This document shows, piece by piece, positions 1 through 7,599 of a DNA stretch of 17,152 nt. Source of the stretch: Clostridia bacterium (lineage in GTDB: Bacteria > Bacillota > Sulfobacillia > SLMV01). A model generated the notes under the pieces. It saw nothing but the letters and a program-made list of their open reading frames with translations. It had not been told where the DNA came from and did not search any database. The stretch's first letter is position 1. The number at the start of each line of letters is the position of its first letter. Position numbers and translations under genes: made by a program. The stretch is taken from NCBI GenBank assembly GCA_007136565.1, contig SLGS01000192.1, positions 1 to 17,152 on the forward strand, read 5' to 3'.

Positions 1-214
1 CCACGGCATCCAGCACTCCTCGCCCCAGGTAACGCTGCGCATCACCGTCGCGCAATTCCCGCGCCTCGCGGGAACCGGTGCTGGCACCCGAGGGCACAGC
101 GGCCCGCCCGACGACACCACCGGCCAACGTTACCTCCACTTCCACAGTGGGGTTGCCCCGGGAATCCAGGATCTCCCGGCCCAAGACGTCGACTATTTCA
201 CTCCCTGCAACCAT
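1..214 (-). CDS. eno: Enolase, N-terminal part (cut by window edge)
   Basis: Enolase converts 2-phosphoglycerate to phosphoenolpyruvate in the cytoplasm. I translated the minus strand from the ATG at 214-212 by eye. It gives 71 residues with the enolase N-terminus: an ILDSRGNPTVEVEV stretch at about residues 15-28, then PSGASTG, which is the flexible substrate-closing loop, and an ELRDGD motif. The frame runs off the window at base 1, so the catalytic barrel is not visible. Two in-frame ATGs exist, at 223 and 214. The purine-rich GGGGAG directly abuts the first but lies 9 nt from the second, so I chose 214. The gene overlaps the end of gpmI by 17 nt, consistent with translational coupling as the last visible gene of a gap-pgk/tpi-gpmI-eno operon. 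Confidence 0.93.
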   Translation of the reverse strand, partial: MVAGSEIVDVLGREILDSRGNPTVEVEVTLAGGVVGRAAVPSGASTGSREARELRDGDAQRYLGRGVLDAV

Positions 215-1814
215 CCAACACATCTCCCCTCGAAGTTTCCCCGGGCGATCCGGCCGCGGCAAACAAACATTCGCCGGTCATCGCACGGGGCACGGGTATA
301 CCCATGATTCGCAGGATCGTCGGCGCCACGTCGATCAATCCCCCACCATCGCGAAAGCGCAGGGATCCTTCCCGGTGAAACTCCCGGCCCACGAGGAAGC
401 AGGGAACCTCCCCGCTGGTGTGAGCCGTGTGTGGTCCGACCTCGTTGATCATCTTCTCGGCATTGCCGTGATCGGACAGGATCACGGCGACTCCACCGAC
501 GGAGTCCAGGATCTCGAGGAAACGACCCAATTCGCGATCCACGGTCTCGACGGCGCACACGGCGGCATCGAAATCCCCCGTGTGTCCCACCATATCCGGG
601 TTGGCGTAGTTGACCACTATGAGGTCGTGTCGCCCGCCCTCGAGGACCTCGACGAGACGATCCGTAACCGCTTCGGCGCTCATCTCGGGGCATTCGTCGT
701 AGGTCGCGACCCCCGGGGACGGAACCATAACCCTATCCTCCCCGGGAAACGGTTCCTCGCGGCCTCCGTTTAGGAAATATGTCACGTGAGCGTACTTCTC
801 CGTCTCCGCGAGACGCAACTGGGCTCGACCGGATTCACTGACCGCCTGCCCCAGGGTCGCATCGATCTCCTGGGGTTCGAAGGCCGCCGGGCAATCGAAG
901 GTCGGATCGTATCGCGTCATGGTGATCAAGCGGGCGGGTCCCCGTAGCGGCGTGGTATCGACTTCGGCGACCCGGGGGCGAAGCAGGGCATCGGCCAACT
1001 GCCTCATCCTATCGGCCCTGTAGTTGAAGGTTATGAAAGCATCACGGGGCTCGATTCCCGGGTATCCCCCGAGCACCGTCGGCAGGACGAATTCGTCGCT
1101 TTCGCCCGCCGACAACCACGTCTCGGCGGCTTCGATGGCACCTCCTGCGGGGCGACCCTCGCCCCGTAGGATGGCCGCCAGGGCCAAACCCAGTCGATCC
1201 CATCGATGATCGCGATCCATCCCGTAGTACCGGCCCGAGATGGTGGCCAGGCGATGGTCGGGGGATCGGACGAGTTCCTCGTCGAGGCTCTCCAGGTAGT
1301 CGGAAGCCGTCCCCGGGGAGACGTCGCGTCCGTCGAGGAACGCGTGCACGGCAACCCTGCCCACCGCGCGCCTTCGGGCCATGGTCAACAGGGCGCGTAG
1401 GTGGGCGATATCGCTGTGAACGCGCCCGTCGGAGAGCAATCCGAGGAGGTGCAAAGTGGAACCGTTACTGCGAACTTCGTCCATCAGCTCCGATAGCGCG
1501 GGGTTTTCGAAAAAGGAGCCGTCGGCGATGGCGCGATCTATTCGAAGTCCATCCTGCAGCACCGGCCGGCCCGAACCCAGGTGCAGATGTCCGACGTTGG
1601 AGGCGCCCATCTCACCCGGAGCCAGTCCCACCGCCTCGCCGCTGGCACGGAGCGTCCCCCCAATGTACGTGCGATCCACGAAGCACAGGTTCGGGACGCG
1701 GGCTGCCCGCAGGGCGTTGCCCTCGACATCACCGGATAGTCCGAGCCCATCGATAATCGTGAGTACGACGGGTCCGCCGGGCATTGCGAGTTCCACGGGC
1801 GGCGCGTCCTCCAT
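198..1814 (-). CDS. gpmI: 2,3-bisphosphoglycerate-independent phosphoglycerate mutase
   Basis: This enzyme interconverts 3- and 2-phosphoglycerate through a phosphoserine intermediate and a two-metal (usually Mn) site of the alkaline phosphatase superfamily. Visible motifs are IIDG (metal Asp22), MGASNVGH (catalytic Ser72), FLDGRD at about 159-164, SGRYYGMDRDHRWDR at 193-207, NYRADRMRQL at 264-273, EKYAHVTYFLNGG at 339-351, NYANPDMVGHTGDF at 402-415, SDHGNAEKM at 447-455 and PHTAHTSGEVP at 461-471. All expected metal and substrate residues appear intact. At 538 aa it is slightly longer than the usual ~510, with a roughly 10-residue N-terminal extension and a short C-terminal tail. Its ATG shares one base with the pgk-tpi stop (TGATG), so translation is probably coupled. 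A start at Met11 would also fit the family. Confidence 0.95.
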   Translation of the reverse strand: MEDAPPVELAMPGGPVVLTIIDGLGLSGDVEGNALRAARVPNLCFVDRTYIGGTLRASGEAVGLAPGEMGASNVGHLHLGSGRPVLQDGLRIDRAIADGSFFENPALSELMDEVRSNGSTLHLLGLLSDGRVHSDIAHLRALLTMARRRAVGRVAVHAFLDGRDVSPGTASDYLESLDEELVRSPDHRLATISGRYYGMDRDHRWDRLGLALAAILRGEGRPAGGAIEAAETWLSAGESDEFVLPTVLGGYPGIEPRDAFITFNYRADRMRQLADALLRPRVAEVDTTPLRGPARLITMTRYDPTFDCPAAFEPQEIDATLGQAVSESGRAQLRLAETEKYAHVTYFLNGGREEPFPGEDRVMVPSPGVATYDECPEMSAEAVTDRLVEVLEGGRHDLIVVNYANPDMVGHTGDFDAAVCAVETVDRELGRFLEILDSVGGVAVILSDHGNAEKMINEVGPHTAHTSGEVPCFLVGREFHREGSLRFRDGGGLIDVAPTILRIMGIPVPRAMTGECLFAAAGSPGETSRGDVLDGCRE

Positions 1815-3787
1815 CAGTCTTGCTCCCCGCCCAGTGCCTCTACGGCCCGGACTATCGCGTTGAAGGAATCGGCGGAAGTGCTCGCGCCGCCCACCAGTAC
1901 GCCGTCCACCGAGGGGAACTCGAGGAAATCCCCGACATTGTCCGCTTTGACGCTTCCTCCGTAGACCACCCTAATGCCCTCGGCGGTCCAGGGATCGAAG
2001 ATCTTCGCCAACTCCTGGCGGATGAGACCCGTGATCTCCCGGACGATGGGCGGATCAGCCGCCTCACCGGTGCCGATGGCCCAGACCGGCTCGTAGGCGA
2101 CCACCAGGCGCTCGGCCCAGGGGTAATCCTTTCCAAGTATCTCGGGAAGGTCCGCCAGCGGCCGGTGGATCTGTCGCTCGATGGTCTTCCAGCCGCCGTC
2201 GGGCCCGGAGCGCGACTCTTCACCTATGCACAAGACAACCCTGAGTCCCGAGTTCAAGGCCGCGAGGAACTTCCTCGCCACCCTATCGTTGTCGTCGCCC
2301 AGGTATCGGCGGCACTCGGAATGTCCCACCAGGGTGTATGTTGCCCCGGCCTCGGTCAGCATCGCGCCGGACACACCGGAGGTATAGGATCCCTCCGTCT
2401 GCCAGTGACAATCCTGTCCCCCGACGGCCAGGTCCAAATCCGAGACCGCGCGACACACCGACTCCAGCTGCGTATACGAGGGGAATATCACGACTTCCAC
2501 ATCTTTACCCCCGACCACGTCTTCGGCCAGATCCCGGGCCTTGGAACCGGGAACGCTCATCTTCCAGTTCCCCCCGATCCACGGCGTGCGCTCTCCCGTT
2601 CCGGTTCGCTCCAACAGTGCTATGGCCGGCAGGGTATCCCCGGCGAGATATTGCAGCGCGGCTCCTCCGCCGGTCGAAACGTGGTCCACTTCGTTCGTCA
2701 GGTGTAGTTTCGTGAGCATCTCGACGGATTCCCCGCCCCCGACAACCGACTGCGCACCCGAGGCCGAAGCGACGGCTCTCGCGATGGCCTCGGTTCCCCG
2801 CGAGAAGGTCGGGATCTCCATTACGCCCATGGGTCCGTTCCAAAACACCGTCTTCGCGGCCGAGATCCGGGACGTATATCGCGCCACGGTCCTGGGTCCG
2901 ATGTCCACGATGCTCCAACCCCGCGGTACCGAGCCCGTATCCACGACTTCGGTCGTCGCCGATGGGGATATGGTGTTGGCCACCACTACATCCAGTGGCA
3001 TGAGGAGATCCACGTCCTTGCGGCTGGCCTCGGCGATTAGGCTTTTCACCTCGGAAACCATGTCGGGTTCCGCCAGGCTGTTCCCGACGGAGTGCCCCAT
3101 GGCCAAGAGGAATGTATTCGCCAGTCCTCCCCCGAGGATCAACACGTCGACCTTGTCCAGCAACCGGCGACACACCGATAACTTGTCCGAAATCTTCGCG
3201 CCACCGAGTACAGCGACGTAGGGCGGCTTGGGCTCATCGCGAAGCTCCCTGAGCGCCGATATTTCCCGATGCATCAGCAAGCCCGCCACGGCGGGGAGCT
3301 CCCGGGCGACACCGTGGGTGGATGAGTGCGCGCGATGGGCGGTCCCGAAAGCGTCATTGACGAACACATCACCCAGGGCGGCCAATTCCCGGCTGAACTC
3401 TATGTCGTCGCCCTCTTCGCCGGGATGAAACCGCACGTTCTCGAGCACCAGAACTCCCCCCTCGGGGAGTTCGTCGATGGTTCTCCGCACCCGGGCCCCG
3501 ACGATTTCCTCCGCCAAGGGGACATCCACCCCGATCAACTCCCCCAGGCGACGTGCGACCGGCGCCAGGCTCAACCGGTGAACCCGCTGTCCCCCGGGCC
3601 GCCCCAGGTGGCTCATCACCACGATGCGGGCCCCCTGGGATCGCAGGTACTCGATGGTGGGCAGCGCCTCCCTGATCCTGGTGTCGTCGGAAATGGAACC
3701 GTCGGTACCCATGGGAACGTTGAAGTCGACGCGCAGCAAAACCCTGCGTCCCCGGACGGCTACGTCTTTTACGTTAACAATATCCAC
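1814..3787 (-). CDS. pgk-tpi: Bifunctional phosphoglycerate kinase / triosephosphate isomerase fusion
   Basis: One continuous 657-aa frame holds two glycolytic enzymes. Residues 1 to ~395 are phosphoglycerate kinase: DFN at 21-23, SHLGRP at 59-64, LGGAKISDK at 194-202, FWNGPMGVME at 315-324 and the STGGGA nucleotide loop at 371-376. Residues ~400-655 are triosephosphate isomerase: GGNWKM with catalytic Lys409, GHSE with His489, AYEPVWAIGTG with Glu566, and YGGSV plus LVGGAS phosphate-binding motifs. The two are joined by only a few residues (ERTGTGERTP), without a stop or an in-frame ATG/GTG between them. Covalent PGK-TIM fusions are known from Thermotoga. The GTG start at 3787 follows a GGAGG at good spacing. 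The gene lies 33 nt after gap and shares one base with gpmI. One oddity: GHSECRR replaces the usual GHSERR in the TPI part. Confidence 0.97.
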   Translation of the reverse strand: MDIVNVKDVAVRGRRVLLRVDFNVPMGTDGSISDDTRIREALPTIEYLRSQGARIVVMSHLGRPGGQRVHRLSLAPVARRLGELIGVDVPLAEEIVGARVRRTIDELPEGGVLVLENVRFHPGEEGDDIEFSRELAALGDVFVNDAFGTAHRAHSSTHGVARELPAVAGLLMHREISALRELRDEPKPPYVAVLGGAKISDKLSVCRRLLDKVDVLILGGGLANTFLLAMGHSVGNSLAEPDMVSEVKSLIAEASRKDVDLLMPLDVVVANTISPSATTEVVDTGSVPRGWSIVDIGPRTVARYTSRISAAKTVFWNGPMGVMEIPTFSRGTEAIARAVASASGAQSVVGGGESVEMLTKLHLTNEVDHVSTGGGAALQYLAGDTLPAIALLERTGTGERTPWIGGNWKMSVPGSKARDLAEDVVGGKDVEVVIFPSYTQLESVCRAVSDLDLAVGGQDCHWQTEGSYTSGVSGAMLTEAGATYTLVGHSECRRYLGDDNDRVARKFLAALNSGLRVVLCIGEESRSGPDGGWKTIERQIHRPLADLPEILGKDYPWAERLVVAYEPVWAIGTGEAADPPIVREITGLIRQELAKIFDPWTAEGIRVVYGGSVKADNVGDFLEFPSVDGVLVGGASTSADSFNAIVRAVEALGGEQD

Positions 3788-3820
3788 GATAAGTCCTCCC
3801 TCGGCGCCCTCGAGCGTTCC

Positions 3821-4825
3821 TCAACCGATGCTCTGCCCGATCAAGGCGGAAAGTTCTACCAGGCGTGTCGCATATCCCATTTCGTTGTCGTACCAGGCGA
3901 CGACCTTGATGAGCCGACGATCCACCACCTGGGTCAGGCCCAAGTCCACGGTGGCGGAGGCCGGGGATCCCAGGAAGTCCGAGGACACCAGGGGCTCTTC
4001 GGTGACGGCCAGGATACCGTCCATGGCCCCGGCGGCGGCTCCTTTGAAGGCCTTATTGATCTCCTCCACCGTGGTCTCGCGACCGGGTACCGCGGTCAGG
4101 TCCAATAGAGAGACCGAGGGCAGGGGAACCCGAACGGAAAAACCGTCGAGCCGACCGCGCATCGCGGGGAGAACTTCGCCCACGGCGACTGCGGCCCCTG
4201 TAGTGGTGGGCACCACGTTGGCCGCCGCGGCGCGAGCCCGGCGGAGATCCTTGTGGGGACCATCGATCAATTGCTGATCGGCGGTGTACGCGTGGACCGT
4301 ATTCATCAGTCCGCGTTCCACCCCGAGCAACTCGTCGAGAACTCTCACGACGGGGGCGAGGCAATTCGTCGTGCACGACGCGTTGGAGATGACGTGGTGC
4401 CGGTCGGGGTCGTAATCGCCGTCGTTTACCCCGAGGACCACCGTTATGTCTGGCCCCTTGGCGGGGGCGGAAATGACTACCTTCTTGGCCCCTCCTTCGA
4501 GATGGCCCGCAGCGCCCTCGCGGTCGCGGAAGACTCCCGTGGACTCGATGACGACATCTACCCCGGATTCACCCCAGGGAATATCCGCGGGATTTCGTTC
4601 GGAACTAAAACTTATCCTCTCCCCCTCGACGAGGAGATCGTTCCCGTCGACCTCGATCTCGCCGGGAAAGCGCCCGTAAGCCGTGTCGTACTTCAACAGA
4701 TGTGCAAAGGCCTCGACGTCGAAAAGATCGTTTACCGCCACGACCTGCACATCGGGGTTCCCCAGGCTCTGGCGAAGTACCATGCGCCCGATTCGCCCGA
4801 AGCCATTGATCCCAACCTTCGTCAC
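3821..4825 (-). CDS. gap: Glyceraldehyde-3-phosphate dehydrogenase, type I
   Basis: Phosphorylating GAPDH oxidises glyceraldehyde 3-phosphate to 1,3-bisphosphoglycerate with reduction of NAD. The 334-aa protein begins VTKVGINGFGRIGR, the Rossmann dinucleotide loop. Asp33 at the end of the second strand (VNDLFD) suggests NAD rather than NADP. The active site SNASCTTNC carries Cys151, and His178 lies in the NTVHAYTADQ stretch. The C-terminus has the WYDNEMGYATR motif. An open frame continues upstream to 5368 but reads as an out-of-frame shadow of the preceding gene. The GTG at 4825 is preceded by AAGGAGG at ideal spacing and gives the family length. It sits 47 nt after the P-loop/Asp23 gene, behind a strong hairpin, and 33 nt before pgk-tpi. 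Confidence 0.97.
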   Translation of the reverse strand: MTKVGINGFGRIGRMVLRQSLGNPDVQVVAVNDLFDVEAFAHLLKYDTAYGRFPGEIEVDGNDLLVEGERISFSSERNPADIPWGESGVDVVIESTGVFRDREGAAGHLEGGAKKVVISAPAKGPDITVVLGVNDGDYDPDRHHVISNASCTTNCLAPVVRVLDELLGVERGLMNTVHAYTADQQLIDGPHKDLRRARAAAANVVPTTTGAAVAVGEVLPAMRGRLDGFSVRVPLPSVSLLDLTAVPGRETTVEEINKAFKGAAAGAMDGILAVTEEPLVSSDFLGSPASATVDLGLTQVVDRRLIKVVAWYDNEMGYATRLVELSALIGQSIG

Positions 4826-4862
4826 TTGATTCAGCCTCCTTAGATTTTGCCCCCGGAGTCGT

Positions 4863-4889
4863 CCAATCCGGGCTATGCCCCCGGATTGG
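4863..4889 (-). promoter_or_regulatory. Perfect 10-bp stem hairpin at the stop codon upstream of gap
   Basis: CCAATCCGGG at 4863-4872 and CCCGGATTGG at 4880-4889 are exact reverse complements around a 7-nt loop. The structure covers the TAG stop (4875-4873) of the P-loop/Asp23 gene. No U-tract follows in the transcript; the next strong feature is the AAGGAGG of gap. It therefore does not look like an intrinsic terminator. A 5' stabiliser or processing site for a gap mRNA, as described upstream of Bacillus subtilis gapA, is an inference from position only. Confidence 0.6.
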
Positions 4890-5691
4890 CGCCAACCAGG
4901 TTGATGTTGACCTCTCGCACCGGTAGCGAAGTCATTTCCTCTATGGCATCCTTTACCCAAACCTGCGCCTTGCGAAAGCGGGGACCGGTGGCCTCCTTGG
5001 GATCCACCGAGCAGATAAGAGTCAGGATCACCCCGCCGTCCACCTTGCGGATCACCGGGGGTATGACGAGGCGAAGTCCCCGGAAATCCTCCACGGCTTG
5101 CGAGGCTATGGCGGCGACCACCCGGTCCGCTATGAAGAATCGTCCCAGCGTGCTGTAGGTGGGTCTCACCACCGATTTTTCGATGACTACCGGCTTCCGC
5201 AATACTCCCCCCTGGTAAAGCAACCGCAGGGGATTGATTATGTACCCGACCAGGGTCTTGGTAACCTCTAGGGTCGGAACGGGGATCACGTGTTCTCCCC
5301 GGTTGCGCCGCGCCTTTAGGGCTTCCGCTATGTCCTCCGACGAGGCTACATCTTCGATATTGACCCACGCGGAAACCGAAGGCAACTGCAAAGCGTTGAC
5401 GATTCGAATGATCATCTCCCGCGATGTCCCGAGAATTATGATTTTCCCGGGTCGCTCCGCCTCGATGATTCGGCGAACGGAGATGGCGTGCTCGGGATCG
5501 TCGAAGATAGCCCGTCGGACCGCTGCGACCTTGGTCTTTTCCGCCTTGGCGGATTGTCCGGCCAATATCTTGTCCGCGCGAATGAACAACCCGTCATCGA
5601 TGATGTAGGGTGTTCCCATTTCCCCGGCCACCACCAGGGCTCGCTGGCTCTTGCCGGTACCGCTGGATCCAACCAGGGCTATCGTTTCCAC
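4873..5691 (-). CDS. P-loop ATPase with C-terminal Asp23/Gls24-like domain
   Basis: A 272-aa protein of unknown function. Residues 8-15 are a Walker A motif (GSSGTGKS). A hydrophobic strand, IIILGTS at about 84-90, may hold a Walker B-like or sensor segment. Residues ~180-266 resemble the Asp23/Gls24 (DUF322) fold: a helix, a strand pair around PPVIRKVDGGVILTLICSV, then a helix and VREVNINLVG at the end. Asp23 proteins in Gram-positives are linked to envelope stress and membrane anchoring; no membrane segment is seen here. The GTG start at 5691 follows GAGGAGGG with 7 nt spacing, and the stop of the TPR gene is 3 nt upstream. The next gene is gap, where Firmicutes often have the regulator CggR, so a regulatory role is conceivable but unsupported. 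Domain calls are by eye: the P-loop is clear, Asp23 is probable. Confidence 0.8.
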   Translation of the reverse strand: METIALVGSSGTGKSQRALVVAGEMGTPYIIDDGLFIRADKILAGQSAKAEKTKVAAVRRAIFDDPEHAISVRRIIEAERPGKIIILGTSREMIIRIVNALQLPSVSAWVNIEDVASSEDIAEALKARRNRGEHVIPVPTLEVTKTLVGYIINPLRLLYQGGVLRKPVVIEKSVVRPTYSTLGRFFIADRVVAAIASQAVEDFRGLRLVIPPVIRKVDGGVILTLICSVDPKEATGPRFRKAQVWVKDAIEEMTSLPVREVNINLVGANPGA

Positions 5692-5694
5692 ATT

Positions 5695-7086
5695 CTATCC
5701 CTCCTCGGGCAACAGGGCCGTCCTGTAGGTCCTGACCGCCCTGTGCTCATCATCGTAACCCGCATCGGACAGGTCGCGGGCAATATCGTCCAATTCCTGC
5801 GGGCTAAACAGCCTCCCGACGTGGGGACGCACGACGAGGGCGGCGTCCGGTTCGGATTCCAGCACGAGTCTCCACTGGCGAGCTCCTCCGACGTGATCCC
5901 CCTCCTTGAGCTGGAGGGCCCCACGGGCGAAGGTGGTGCCCAAATGCCCCCTGGGAGCGGCCTTGCGGGCCTTCTCCAGGAGATCTCGACACCGGTCCTT
6001 CCATCCCGCCTCCAGGGCCACGAGTGCCGCGCGATAGTAGCGGGAAGCCGGATCCTGGGATCCGCTCACCTTCAGTTGCTCCTCGATGGCGCGCTCGTAG
6101 TCCCCCGACTCCTGCAGCACGGCCGCTCGGACGGTGTGGAAGCGATCGGAATAGTATTCCCGCAGCGCTTCGGGAGCCTCCTCCACGGCTTCGAGCCCAT
6201 CGCTCCATCGACCCAGTGCGGCCTCGAGATCGTCCCTGATGTAGGCCGCCTGCCCCAGGTTGAAGTGTGCATCCGGGTTCTGCGGCTCGTCGTCGAGAAC
6301 CCCCGCCCACTCTTGTTCTGCCCCGTCGAGATCACCGCGCCGGGCGAGAATTTCCCCCAGGTTAACGCGCGCCCTGGTATCGGAGGGATCCATCTGGATG
6401 GCCTCGCGCATGAAGCGCTCCGCCTCGTCCAACTCCCCGAGGACCAGCAACGCCAGGGCCGCATTGGTCCGGGGCACCGTACTCTTGGATCCCTTCTTGA
6501 TGGCCTCCCGGGCGGCACCTATGCACTCTTCGTATCTACCGGCGTCCAGATATGCGGCGCAAAGATTGTGCTGGGCCCGCAGATCGTCGGGGTCATCGGC
6601 GATGATCCTTTTCCAAATCTCTATAGCCCCTTCTGCGTCTCCCTTGCCGACGTGAGCCTCGGCCAGGGTGTGATAGACCTTGGGGCTCACCGGTGGTATC
6701 TCGGCGGCGCGATCGAGCAGCTCTATGGCCTTGTCCCAATGGCCCGAAGCAGTGTGCACCCACCCCAGGAAGTACAGGGCCCGGGAGTGATTCGGTTCCC
6801 GCTCTACTACCTTCTCCCAGTTCCTTTGGGCCTTGTCCAATTCCCCCAGCTCGGCCAGCGCGACGGCCAGCAGGTGACGCGCGTTGGTCAAGTCCGGTTG
6901 GAGCACCAGGGCTTGTTCGAACGCAGCGATGGCATCCCGGTGGTCTCCTTTTTCCATGTATACGACGCCGAGATCATGGTGAAGTGCGGCGTTCCTGGGA
7001 TCCGCCTTTACGGCGGACAGGTACTGCGACAACACCTCATCGATATCCCTCGGCGTTCCACCTCGGCGTTCTTCGTCCTTGGACAA
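5695..7086 (-). CDS. Tetratricopeptide repeat protein
   Basis: A 463-aa protein made largely of TPR units of about 34 residues. Examples are the stretches beginning NAALHHDLGVVYMEKGDHRDAIAAFEQ, TNARHLLAVALAELGELDKAQ, SRALYFLGWVHTASGHWDKAI, PKVYHTLAEAHVGKGDAEGAI and DTRARVNLGEILARRGDLDGAE (quoted in part). The repeats weaken in the last third. There is no signal peptide or membrane segment, so it is probably a cytoplasmic scaffold for protein-protein contacts; the partner is unknown. Two TTG codons could start it, at 7095 and 7086. The GAGGGGAG ribosome site, which overlaps the previous gene's stop, touches the first but is 9 nt from the second, so 7086 is preferred. It lies between the TudS-like gene and the P-loop/Asp23 gene, with 3 nt to the latter. 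Confidence 0.88.
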   Translation of the reverse strand: MSKDEERRGGTPRDIDEVLSQYLSAVKADPRNAALHHDLGVVYMEKGDHRDAIAAFEQALVLQPDLTNARHLLAVALAELGELDKAQRNWEKVVEREPNHSRALYFLGWVHTASGHWDKAIELLDRAAEIPPVSPKVYHTLAEAHVGKGDAEGAIEIWKRIIADDPDDLRAQHNLCAAYLDAGRYEECIGAAREAIKKGSKSTVPRTNAALALLVLGELDEAERFMREAIQMDPSDTRARVNLGEILARRGDLDGAEQEWAGVLDDEPQNPDAHFNLGQAAYIRDDLEAALGRWSDGLEAVEEAPEALREYYSDRFHTVRAAVLQESGDYERAIEEQLKVSGSQDPASRYYRAALVALEAGWKDRCRDLLEKARKAAPRGHLGTTFARGALQLKEGDHVGGARQWRLVLESEPDAALVVRPHVGRLFSPQELDDIARDLSDAGYDDEHRAVRTYRTALLPEEG

Positions 7087-7101
7087 AAAAGACAACTCCC
7101 C

Positions 7102-7599
7102 TCAACTTCGCGTGCGACTGGGTTCATTCTTCCCCGCAGAACCCGGTACTTCCTTTGGTGCCGCCACTTCCAAACCCGCACGCACCAGTGCAGCGGCGGT
7201 GGTACCCGGCCCCCGCACCCGGCGCCCGGAGAAACTGCCGTCGTAATGCCAGTCGGTCCCGCAGGAGGGACTACCCTCGGCGAGGACCGCCCGCTCACAA
7301 CCTGTAATCCGGGCGACGCGCACCGCCTCCCGGGCGCCCCGGAGAAAGGCGTCAGTGACGTCGCGCCCCTTGCGGGAGAAGACCCCGGCGCTTCCATCGA
7401 GCACGTCGAATCCCGTCCCGCCGATTATTTCAGCCGGTACCCGGGGAGTCGGCAAGCCTCCCAGTTGCTCCGGGCAAACCGGCACCGGGATCTCTCCTGC
7501 GGCGGGAAAGCCCCTCGGCAACTTGGCCCGCCTGTCGCACCCGTCGAAGGCGCACCGCACCCCCAGGAGGCAGGCGCTGTAAAGCACTCGCTCGCTCAC
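7102..7599 (-). CDS. DUF523/TudS-family iron-sulfur protein (possible thiouracil desulfidase)
   Basis: A 165-aa member of DUF523. Motifs are SACLLGVRCAFDG at 8-20, VPVCPEQLGGLPTPR at 39-53 and EGSPSCGTD at 108-115. The three conserved cysteines fall at 10, 42 and 113. In characterised TudS proteins three such cysteines hold a [4Fe-4S] cluster that removes sulfur from 2- or 4-thiouracil compounds, so a desulfidase or related thio-nucleobase function is the best guess; the true substrate is unknown. The start chosen is the GTG at 7599, whose last two bases are the first two of the nitrilase stop (GTGA), with an AGGG about 10 nt upstream. A longer frame from GTG 7635 adds residues absent from the family. 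It belongs to the long array and is followed by the TPR gene 15 nt later. Confidence 0.85.
   Translation of the reverse strand: MSERVLYSACLLGVRCAFDGCDRRAKLPRGFPAAGEIPVPVCPEQLGGLPTPRVPAEIIGGTGFDVLDGSAGVFSRKGRDVTDAFLRGAREAVRVARITGCERAVLAEGSPSCGTDWHYDGSFSGRRVRGPGTTAAALVRAGLEVAAPKEVPGSAGKNEPSRTRS

Noticed and set aside
4863..4889. Intrinsic terminator between the P-loop gene and gap
   Set aside because: The stem is strong but no U-tract follows, and the gap ribosome site is close behind; better seen as a stabilising or processing hairpin.
4826..5368. N-terminal extension of the gap frame
   Set aside because: Low-complexity shadow of the P-loop/Asp23 gene; the GTG at 4825 has an ideal ribosome site and the family start.
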